Source: UBA4615 sp964399635
GTDB lineage: Bacteria; Pseudomonadota; Gammaproteobacteria; Burkholderiales; Burkholderiaceae_E
Direction: 5' to 3'
NCBI GenBank assembly: GCA_964399635.1
Contig: CAYNRU010000011.1
Location: forward strand, 1 to 64,000
Length of the DNA: 64,000 nucleotides
Part shown: positions 26,896 through 34,060 of the stretch, piece after piece
Numbering within the stretch: position 1 is the stretch's first letter
How the letters are laid out: each line of letters begins with the position of its first letter
Notes under the pieces: model-generated
Seen by the model: the letters and a program-made list of their open reading frames with translations, nothing else
What the model was told of the DNA's origin: nothing
Databases searched by the model: none
Program-made: the position numbers and the translations under genes

Positions 26896-27279
26896 ATGAG
26901 CAAGACCATCATCTCCACCGCCGGCGCGCCGGCGGCCATCGGCCCCTATTCGCAGGCGGTGCGGGTCGGCAACGTGGTGTATCTGTCCGGGCAGATCGCC
27001 CTCGATCCCGCCTCCGGCCAGCTGGTCGACGGCGGCTTCGAGGCGCAGGTGGATCGGGCGTTCCGCAACCTCGAGGCGGTGGCCGAGGCGGCTGGCGGAT
27101 CGCTGTCCGACGTGGCCAAGCTCACGCTGTTCCTCACCGACCTCGCGCACTTCCCGAAGGTCAACGAGATCATGCAGTCGCGCTTTGCGCAGCCCTTCCC
27201 GGCGCGCTCCACCGTCGGTGTCTCGAGCCTGCCGCGCGGCGCGCAGTTCGAGGTCGAGGCGGTGATGGTGCTGCCCTGA
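26896..27279 (+). CDS. ridA: RidA family enamine/imine deaminase
   Basis: Trimeric deaminase that hydrolyses reactive 2-aminoacrylate and related imines released by PLP enzymes, protecting those enzymes. The 127-residue product matches the family length. It carries the substrate-carboxylate Arg (R104 in PARSTVGV), the C-terminal Glu (E121), and the N-terminal IGPYSQAV block. A GAGGATC ribosome site precedes the ATG, and TACCAT (26864-26869) is a candidate -10. recG starts 14 nt downstream, so the two are probably co-transcribed. Confidence 0.95.
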   Translation: MSKTIISTAGAPAAIGPYSQAVRVGNVVYLSGQIALDPASGQLVDGGFEAQVDRAFRNLEAVAEAAGGSLSDVAKLTLFLTDLAHFPKVNEIMQSRFAQPFPARSTVGVSSLPRGAQFEVEAVMVLP

Positions 27280-27292
27280 TCCGACCGCCGCG

Positions 27293-29302
27293 GTGACCGA
27301 TACCGGCCGGTTCGCCAAGCTCGGCATCCGCAATGACGCCGACCTGCTGCTGCACCTGCCGCTGCGCTACGAGGACGAGACGCGTGTCGTCCCGATCGCC
27401 GAGGTGCGTCCCGGCGAGACCTGCCAGGTCGCGGGCGAGGTGGTTCGCAGCGAGGTGGTGTCACGGCCCAGGCGCATGCTTCAGGTCGAGCTCGACGACG
27501 GGACCGGCCGGATCGCGCTGCGCTTCCTGCACTTCTACGGGTCCCAGGTCGGCCAGCTCGCGATCGGGCGCCGGGTGCGTGCCCACGGCGAGGTGCGTGG
27601 CGGGCTGTTCGGGCTGGAGATGGTGCATCCGCGTTACCGGCTCGCGTCGGCCGCCGAGCGGCTGCCCCAGCGGCTGACGCCCGTGTACCCAACGGTCGCC
27701 GGCATCGGGCAGGCGACGCTGCGCGGCGCGGTGCTCGATGCCCTCGCGCAGGCCGACTGGCCCGACACGCTGCGCCCCGGGACCGCCGAGCGCCTAGGGC
27801 TTCCACCCCTGATGGACTCGCTGCGGCTGCTGCACCAGCCACCGCCCGACGTGCCGATGTCCGCGATCGAGGACCGCAGCCATCCGGCCTGGCGGCGCCT
27901 GGTCTTCGAGGAGCTGCTCGCGCAGCAGCTGTCGCTCAAGCGGGCGCGCGCCGCCCGGTCCCGGCAGCGGGCGGTGGCCCTGACCGACACCGGCCGGCCC
28001 GGCCGGCTCCTCGCGACGCTGCCGTTTGCGCTGACCGGCGCGCAGCGCCGCGCCTGGGGCGAGGTGTCGCGCGACCTCGCCGGCATCGAGCCGATGAACA
28101 GGCTGCTGCAGGGCGACGTGGGCAGCGGCAAGACGGTGGTCGCGGCGCTGGCCGCGCTGCAGGCGATCGGCAGCGGCCGCCAGGCCGCGCTGATGGCCCC
28201 CACCGAGATCCTCGCCGAGCAGCACTTCCGCAAGCTGGTGCCCTGGCTCGAGCCGCTCGGCGTGCGGGTCGCATGGCTGTCGGGCTCGCTCGCCGCATCG
28301 GCCAAGAAGGCGGTGCGCGCGGCCGCTGCCCGCGCCGAGGTCGACCTGCTGGTCGGCACGCACGCGCTGGTCGAGGACACGGTCGAGCTGCCCGAGCTGG
28401 GCCTGGCGATCGTCGACGAGCAGCACCGCTTCGGCGTGGCGCAGCGCCTCGCGCTGCGGGCGACCCGCGGGGTGGCGCTGCCGCACCAGCTGATGATGAG
28501 CGCGACCCCCATTCCGCGCACGCTCGCGATGAGCTACTACGCGGACCTGGACGTGTCGGTGATCGACGAGCTGCCGCCCGGCCGCACGCCGGTTCGGACC
28601 AAGCTCGTCACGCAGGGCCGGCGCGACGAGGTGGTCGAGCGGGTGCGGGCGGCGGTGTCGCAGGGCCGGCAGGCCTACTGGGTGTGCCCGCTGATCGAGG
28701 AGTCCGAGGCGCTCGAGCTGCAGACCGCGCTCGACACCTACGAGACGCTGTCGGTCGAGCTCCAGGGGCTGCGCGTCGGGCTGGTCCATGGCCGCCTGCC
28801 GTCGGCCGAGAAGGGCGCCGCGATGGAGGCGTTCGTGCGCGGGGACATCGACGTGCTGGTGGCCACCACCGTGATCGAGGTCGGCGTCGACGTGCCCAAC
28901 GCCTCGCTGATGGTGATCGAGCACGCCGAGCGCTTCGGGCTCGCCCAGTTGCATCAGCTGCGGGGGCGCGTGGGGCGCGGCACGGCCGAGAGCGTGTGCG
29001 TGCTGCTCTACAAGGGCCCGCTGTCGTTCAACGCCCGCGAACGCCTTCGCACGATGTACGAGACGACCGATGGTTTCGAGATCGCACGCCGCGACCTCCA
29101 GCTGCGCGGGCCCGGGGAGTTCCTCGGCGCGCGGCAGTCCGGCACCGCGCTGCTGCGCTTCGCGGATCTCGACCGCGACGCCGCGCTGGTGGAGGCCGCG
29201 CGCGACGAAGCGTCCGCCATGCTCGAGGACGCCGCGCCCGCGGCGGTCGATGCGCACCTCGCGCGCTGGCTGTCGGGTCGCGAGGACTTCCTGAAGGCCT
29301 GA
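27293..29302 (+). CDS. recG: ATP-dependent DNA helicase RecG
   Basis: Branch-migrating helicase that remodels stalled forks and Holliday junctions. The 669-residue product has an N-terminal OB-fold wedge (about 40-150), Walker A LLQGDVGSGKT near 270, the DEQH box near 374, SATPIPRT, and the helicase C-lobe with QLRGRVGRG. It starts with GTG at 27293; no in-frame ATG exists before the upstream stop at 27263. The extreme N-terminus is shorter than E. coli RecG (693 residues). RecG beside an OxyR gene recalls the oxyR-recG pairing in Pseudomonas; here a divergent gene lies between them. Confidence 0.95.
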   Translation: MTDTGRFAKLGIRNDADLLLHLPLRYEDETRVVPIAEVRPGETCQVAGEVVRSEVVSRPRRMLQVELDDGTGRIALRFLHFYGSQVGQLAIGRRVRAHGEVRGGLFGLEMVHPRYRLASAAERLPQRLTPVYPTVAGIGQATLRGAVLDALAQADWPDTLRPGTAERLGLPPLMDSLRLLHQPPPDVPMSAIEDRSHPAWRRLVFEELLAQQLSLKRARAARSRQRAVALTDTGRPGRLLATLPFALTGAQRRAWGEVSRDLAGIEPMNRLLQGDVGSGKTVVAALAALQAIGSGRQAALMAPTEILAEQHFRKLVPWLEPLGVRVAWLSGSLAASAKKAVRAAAARAEVDLLVGTHALVEDTVELPELGLAIVDEQHRFGVAQRLALRATRGVALPHQLMMSATPIPRTLAMSYYADLDVSVIDELPPGRTPVRTKLVTQGRRDEVVERVRAAVSQGRQAYWVCPLIEESEALELQTALDTYETLSVELQGLRVGLVHGRLPSAEKGAAMEAFVRGDIDVLVATTVIEVGVDVPNASLMVIEHAERFGLAQLHQLRGRVGRGTAESVCVLLYKGPLSFNARERLRTMYETTDGFEIARRDLQLRGPGEFLGARQSGTALLRFADLDRDAALVEAARDEASAMLEDAAPAAVDAHLARWLSGREDFLKA

Positions 29303-29336
29303 GCGCGGCGGCGGGCGCGGCTGCGGCGCCCCCGCG

Positions 29337-29870
29337 TCACTCGGGCTCGACGTCGAGCGCGACCAGGATCCGCGACACCATGTTGTAGGCCGCGATGGTG
29401 ACCACCAGCTCGAAGGCCTGGCGGTCGTCGGGCAGCGAGGCCCGCACCGCCTCGAAGGTTGCCGGCGACACCGAGACCGAGCGTGTCATCTCGATGGTGA
29501 GCGCGATCGCGGCGCGCTCCTGCGCGTCGAAGTTGGCGGTGTCGCGCACTGCGGTGTCGGGGTCGCGCAGCGCCTCGACCTGGGCTGGCGTGGCGCCTGC
29601 GGCGAGCCACTCGGGCGCATGGTGGATCCATTCGTACTCGGCGCGGTTCAGCGCGGCGACCCCGCACATCGCCAGCTCACGAAGCCGGGGCGACAGGGCG
29701 AGATCGCGCCGCACCGTGCCCAGCAGCACGTTCCAGCCGGCCGCGACCTGCGGGCTGTGCAGCAGCATCCGGTCGATGTTCAGGAGGTGCCCGCCGCGGC
29801 GGGCGCGCACCGCATCGACGATCGCGCGCGGTTCGGCGAGGTCGGCGGGCACGTAGGGGAGCTTGGGCAT
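29337..29870 (-). CDS. Carboxymuconolactone decarboxylase / AhpD-like protein
   Basis: A 177-residue all-helical protein of the AhpD/CMD superfamily. The core helix pair is visible around residues 62-92 (RELAMC, then EYEWIHHAPEW). The E-x(n)-H proton-relay residues appear present as Glu and His, but the CxxC redox pair of AhpD is missing: only one Cys occurs there. A peroxidase role is therefore unlikely; a decarboxylase, hydrolase or unknown role is more plausible. It lies between recG and the second oxyR on the opposite strand, divergent from oxyR. The longer frame upstream is antisense to oxyR. Confidence 0.72.
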   Translation of the reverse strand: MPKLPYVPADLAEPRAIVDAVRARRGGHLLNIDRMLLHSPQVAAGWNVLLGTVRRDLALSPRLRELAMCGVAALNRAEYEWIHHAPEWLAAGATPAQVEALRDPDTAVRDTANFDAQERAAIALTIEMTRSVSVSPATFEAVRASLPDDRQAFELVVTIAAYNMVSRILVALDVEPE

Positions 29871-29995
29871 CGGGAGGGCTCGTCGGACGTGGGGGGATCC
29901 ACCGACCGGATGATCGCATGGCGGTCGCCGGCGGCGGTCGGCGCGAGGCGCCCCCGATGGGGCGGCCAAGGCCCGGACGGGCGATCGGCGGCTGC

Positions 29996-30001
29996 TAGAA
30001 T
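29996..30001 (+). promoter_or_regulatory. Candidate -10 (TAGAAT) for the second oxyR
   Basis: TAGAAT ends 7 nt before the oxyR ATG at 30009, with no Shine-Dalgarno sequence between. The expected transcription start coincides with the start codon, so the message is probably leaderless. No clear -35 is visible. Confidence 0.4.
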
Positions 30002-30008
30002 CGATCGC

Positions 30009-31013
30009 ATGACCCTGACCGAGCTCAAGTACATCGTCGCGGTGGCGAGGGAGCGCCATTTCGGCCGGGCTGCGGAGGCGTGCCACGTCAGCCAGCCGAC
30101 GCTGTCGGTCGCGATCCGCAAGCTCGAGGACGAGCTCGGCGTGTCGCTGTTCGAGCGCGGTGGCGTCGAGGTCAGCGTGACGCCGATCGGCCAGCAGATC
30201 GTCGAGCAGGCGCAGCGCGTGCTCGACGAGACCGCGACCATCCGGGAGATCGCCAAGCAGGGCCGCGATCCGCTCGCCGGCGCGCTGCGCGTCGGCGTGA
30301 TCTACACCATCGGCCCCTACCTGCTGCCATTGATGATGCGCCGGATCATCCAGGACGCGCCGCAGATGCCGCTGCTGCTGCAGGAGAACTTCACGGTCCG
30401 CCTGCTGGAGCTGCTGCGCCAGGGCGACATCGACGTCGCCATCCTCGCCGAGCCCTTCCCTGACCAGGGCTTCGCGACCTGCCCGCTGTACGACGAGCCC
30501 TTCGTGGTCGCGGTGCCGCACAAGCACCCCTGGGCGGGCCGCGCCGCGATCGGGTCGGCGGAGCTCAAGGAGCAGACCATGCTGCTGCTCGGCACCGGGC
30601 ACTGTTTCCGCGACCAGGTCCTCGAGGTCTGCCCGGAGCTGTCGCGCTACTCGCAGGCGAGCGCCGGCATCCAGAAGACCTTCGAGGGCTCCTCGCTCGA
30701 GACCATCCGTCACATGGTGGCCTCGGGCATCGGCATCACCGTGCTGCCCTGGATGGCCCAGCCCGCGGCCGTGCTCCAGGGGCGGCGCCGGGACGACGGC
30801 CTGCTCGCCTACATACCGTTCGAGCCGCCGCCGCCCACGCGGCGCGTCGTGCTCGCCTGGCGTCGCAGCTTCACGCGGCTGGCCGCCATCGACGCGGTGC
30901 GCGATGCGATCCTGAGCTCGGAGCTGAGCGGGGTCGCGCGGCTCGATGCCGGGGACGCCCGCAGCCCCGACCTCGTCCATCCATCCGACCCCGCACTGGC
31001 CGCTGCCCGATGA
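30009..31013 (+). CDS. oxyR: OxyR-type LysR regulator (second copy)
   Basis: Hydrogen-peroxide-responsive LysR regulator of 334 residues. The helix-turn-helix occupies about 3-60 and the sensor domain about 90-300. The redox pair is C199 (in GTGHC) and C208, with the same numbers and spacing as E. coli OxyR, inside the well-conserved GHCFRDQVLEVC segment. This copy looks closer to canonical OxyR than the one beside ahpC. A tail of about 30 residues follows. Its TGA overlaps the cysM ATG (ATGA at 31010-31013), giving an oxyR-cysM-eamA operon that links peroxide sensing to cysteine supply. Confidence 0.92.
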   Translation: MTLTELKYIVAVARERHFGRAAEACHVSQPTLSVAIRKLEDELGVSLFERGGVEVSVTPIGQQIVEQAQRVLDETATIREIAKQGRDPLAGALRVGVIYTIGPYLLPLMMRRIIQDAPQMPLLLQENFTVRLLELLRQGDIDVAILAEPFPDQGFATCPLYDEPFVVAVPHKHPWAGRAAIGSAELKEQTMLLLGTGHCFRDQVLEVCPELSRYSQASAGIQKTFEGSSLETIRHMVASGIGITVLPWMAQPAAVLQGRRRDDGLLAYIPFEPPPPTRRVVLAWRRSFTRLAAIDAVRDAILSSELSGVARLDAGDARSPDLVHPSDPALAAAR

Positions 31014-31930
31014 ACCCTGCCCCGCGCCCCGACTACCTCACCGTCGATGCCACCATCGGGAGGACCCCGCTGGTCCGCCTGCAGCGCATCCCCGGGGCGT
31101 CGCAGGACGCGCGCGGCAACCTGATTCTCGGCAAGCTGGAGGGCAACAACCCGGCCGGATCGGTCAAGGACCGGCCGGCGCTGGCAATGATCGTGCGTGC
31201 CGAGGCCCGCGGCGAGATCGCGCCGGGCGATACGCTGATCGAGGCCACCTCCGGCAACACCGGCATCGCGCTCGCGATGGCTGCCGCCATCCGCGGCTAT
31301 CGGATGGTCCTGATCATGCCGGACAACCTCTCGATCGAGCGCCGCCAGACGATGAAGGCGTTCGGCGCGGAGCTGGTGCTGGTGACCCGCGAGCAGGGGA
31401 TGGAGCACGCCCGTGACCTCGCCGACCGCATGCAGTCGGAGGGCCGCGGCAAGGTCCTCGACCAGTTCGCCAACGACGACAACTGGGCCGCCCACCTCGA
31501 GACCACCGGCCCCGAGATCTGGCAGGACACCGCCGGGCAGGTCACCCATTTCGTGTCGGCGATGGGCACCACCGGAACCATCACCGGGGTGTCGCGCTTC
31601 CTGAAGGCACAGAACCCCGCAGTGCAGATCGTGGGCGCACAGCCCGAGGACGGGTCATCGATCCCGGGGATCCGCAAGTGGCCCGAGGCCTACCTGCCCA
31701 GGATCTACCGCCATGCGATGGTCGACCGTATCGAGTACGTGTCCCAGGCCGACGCCGAGGCGATGGCGCGCCGCCTGGCGGCCGAGGAGGGGATCTTCTG
31801 CGGTCCGTCGGCGGCCGGCGCGTGCTGCATCGCACTGCGCGTCGCGGCGGACGTCGAGAACGCGACGATCGTGTTCGTGGTCTGCGACCGCGGCGACCGC
31901 TACCTGTCGACCGGCGTGTTTCCCGCGTGA
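31010..31930 (+). CDS. cysM: Cysteine synthase B
   Basis: PLP-dependent O-acetylserine sulfhydrylase, type B, 306 residues. The Schiff-base lysine is K53 in NNPAGSVKDR, the phosphate-binding loop is TSGNTG, and the C-terminal GPSAAGA segment matches CysM rather than CysK. It makes cysteine, or S-sulfocysteine when thiosulfate is used. It overlaps oxyR by 4 nt at its start and the EamA gene by 4 nt at its end. Coupling to a peroxide regulator makes sense because cysteine feeds glutathione synthesis. Confidence 0.93.
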   Translation: MNPAPRPDYLTVDATIGRTPLVRLQRIPGASQDARGNLILGKLEGNNPAGSVKDRPALAMIVRAEARGEIAPGDTLIEATSGNTGIALAMAAAIRGYRMVLIMPDNLSIERRQTMKAFGAELVLVTREQGMEHARDLADRMQSEGRGKVLDQFANDDNWAAHLETTGPEIWQDTAGQVTHFVSAMGTTGTITGVSRFLKAQNPAVQIVGAQPEDGSSIPGIRKWPEAYLPRIYRHAMVDRIEYVSQADAEAMARRLAAEEGIFCGPSAAGACCIALRVAADVENATIVFVVCDRGDRYLSTGVFPA

Positions 31931-32820
31931 GCGCGCCGGCCGCGGCGGGCGCGTCGGCCGCCGACGCGGCGCGCCGCGCGGCGCTGCACGGCATCCTCCT
32001 GGCTGCCTGCGCGAGCGCCTCGTTCGCGGTGCTCGACGCCATCGTCAAGTACCTGGTGCACATCTACCCGTCGCCGATGGTGGCCTGGGCGCGCTATGCG
32101 TTCCACGTGGGCGTCATGGCAGTGCTGCTCGCGCCGCGCTGGGGCCGGCGGCTGGTCGTGACGCGGCGCCCGCTGCTGCAGGTGGCACGCGGCGTCTGCC
32201 TGGGGATGTCCTCCATCACCTTCTTCGCGGCGCTCGCGCGCATGCCACAGGCCGAGGCGACGGCGATCATCGCCATCGCCCCGATCCTGGTGACGGTGGT
32301 GTCGGTCAGGTGGCTGGGCGAGCGCGCGCCGCGCGGCACCTGGGTCGCGCTCGCGGTGAGCTTCGCGGGCGTGCTGCTGATCATCCGGCCGGGCTCCGCG
32401 CTGTTCGGCGCGCCAGCGCTGCTGCCGCTCGCCGCCGCGGTGTTCGCGACCGGCTATACGCTGCTGACCCGGCGCCTGGCGGGGGTCGACGACGGCGTGG
32501 CCACGCTGTTCATCGGCGCGCTGGTGGCGACCCTGCTGCTGAGCGGACTGGTGCCGGTCTACTGGACGCCGCCGCAGTCGGGCTGGCATGTGGCGCTGCT
32601 GGCGCTCGCCGGCGCGGTCGGCGCGGCGGGCCACCTGCTGCTGGTGAGGGCCTACGAGCGCGCCGATGCCACCACGCTCGCCCCCTACACCTACATGCAC
32701 ACGGTTGCCGCGCTGTTCGCGGGCTGGCTCGTGTTCGACGCCTTTCCCGACTCGGTATCGCTGCTCGGGATGGCGATGATCGTCACCACCGGCGTCGCGA
32801 TGGCACTGCTGCGCCGCTGA
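31927..32820 (+). CDS. EamA/DMT-family permease
   Basis: Inner-membrane transporter of 297 residues with ten predicted helices in two EamA repeats (about 20-150 and 160-295). The start is GTG at 31927 within a GTGA overlap with the cysM stop; the longer frame runs antisense-like through cysM. Position behind cysM suggests export of cysteine, O-acetylserine or a related metabolite, as for E. coli EamA/YdeD. That is inference from context only. Confidence 0.85.
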   Translation: MSAPAAAGASAADAARRAALHGILLAACASASFAVLDAIVKYLVHIYPSPMVAWARYAFHVGVMAVLLAPRWGRRLVVTRRPLLQVARGVCLGMSSITFFAALARMPQAEATAIIAIAPILVTVVSVRWLGERAPRGTWVALAVSFAGVLLIIRPGSALFGAPALLPLAAAVFATGYTLLTRRLAGVDDGVATLFIGALVATLLLSGLVPVYWTPPQSGWHVALLALAGAVGAAGHLLLVRAYERADATTLAPYTYMHTVAALFAGWLVFDAFPDSVSLLGMAMIVTTGVAMALLRR

Positions 32821-32833
32821 CCCGGCGCCGGCG

Positions 32834-34060
32834 CTAGAAGCGGGTGCCCGCGCCTGCGCCCGCCTGCGCGTCCTTGAGCGCGCGGGCGAGGTCGATCACC
32901 GCCATCGCATAGAAATACGATCGGTTGTAGCGGGTGATCACCCAGAAGTTGTTCGCGCCCAGCACGTAGTGGGTGGTGTCGTCGCCGTTGGGGAGGTCGA
33001 CCAGGGTCAGCTTCTCGTCGGCCGGGATGTCCTGCGGGCTGGTGACGCCGAGCGCCGCGAGCTCCAGCACGGTCAGGCTGGGCGGGATGCCAGCCTCGAC
33101 GGCCGGACGCGCCCGCGCCTCGTCCTCGACGGTCACCGTGAAGTGCGTCGTGCCGCCGGGCTGCCAGCCGTGCTCGGCGAGGAAGCGTCCGACGCTGCCG
33201 ATCGCGTCGACCGCGCTGCGCCGCAGGTCGATGCGGCCGTCGCCGTCGAAGTCGACCGCGAACTTCCGGATGCTCGTCGGCATGAACTGCGGCAGCCCGA
33301 CCGCGCCCGCGAACGAGCCGCGCCACTCGAGCGGGTCGATGCCGCCCTCGCGGGCCAGCAGCAGGAACTGCTCGAGCTCCCCGCGGAAATAGGCGGCGCG
33401 TCGGGGGTAGTCGAAGCTCAGCGTGGTGAGCGCGTCCATCACCCGGAACTCGCCGGTGTTCCGGCCGTAGATCGTCTCGACGCCGATGATCGACACGATG
33501 ATCTCCGGCGGCACGCCGTAGCGCTCGGCCGCGCGGGCGACCGCGCTGGACTGCTCGCGCCAGAAGCGCAGGCCTTCGCGGATGCGCAAGGGTTCGACGA
33601 AGCGCGCGCGGTAGGCGATCCAGGACTTCCTGGAACCCGGGGGCGCAGGCGCCATGAAGCGGATCGCCGACTCGGCGCCGCGCGTGCCGCCGAACACCTT
33701 CAGCAGCGCGGCCTCCTCGAAGCCGTGACGCTCCACCATCTCGCGGACAAAGGCCTGAACGTCGGCGCGCGCCGCCCAGTCGGGTGCGGGCGGTGGTCGG
33801 CGCGCCGGCGCGGCGCGGCTCGATCCGTCGGTCGCGGCGTCGGCCCGGGGCGGCTCGCTCCTGGCCGATGCCGCCTTGGGGGCAGGCTGCTTGGCGGCGG
33901 GGCGGCTCGGGCTCGCGGCGGGCGCCTCGCCCGCGTGCGCGAGACCCGGGGCCGGCAGCGGCACCGACATCCCGAGCGGCAGCGCGCAGGGCGCCAGCAG
34001 CAGCGCCGCGGCCGTCAGGCGGGCCGCGAGAGGCAGACGCGCGCGGTGGGCGGAGGTCAT
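32834..34060 (-). CDS. mltB: Lytic murein transglycosylase B
   Basis: Cleaves the glycan strand of peptidoglycan to give 1,6-anhydromuropeptides. The 408-residue product has an export signal (about 1-42) and a long Ala/Pro/Lys-rich linker (about 43-95). The MltB catalytic domain has Glu195 in GVETIYGRNTG, and a VGLPQFMPTS block follows. I see no clear lipobox, so it may be a soluble periplasmic form. It is last in the moxR-DUF58-transglutaminase-mltB series; its ATG shares one base with the upstream stop codon (TGATG). Confidence 0.92.
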   Translation of the reverse strand: MTSAHRARLPLAARLTAAALLLAPCALPLGMSVPLPAPGLAHAGEAPAASPSRPAAKQPAPKAASARSEPPRADAATDGSSRAAPARRPPPAPDWAARADVQAFVREMVERHGFEEAALLKVFGGTRGAESAIRFMAPAPPGSRKSWIAYRARFVEPLRIREGLRFWREQSSAVARAAERYGVPPEIIVSIIGVETIYGRNTGEFRVMDALTTLSFDYPRRAAYFRGELEQFLLLAREGGIDPLEWRGSFAGAVGLPQFMPTSIRKFAVDFDGDGRIDLRRSAVDAIGSVGRFLAEHGWQPGGTTHFTVTVEDEARARPAVEAGIPPSLTVLELAALGVTSPQDIPADEKLTLVDLPNGDDTTHYVLGANNFWVITRYNRSYFYAMAVIDLARALKDAQAGAGAGTRF

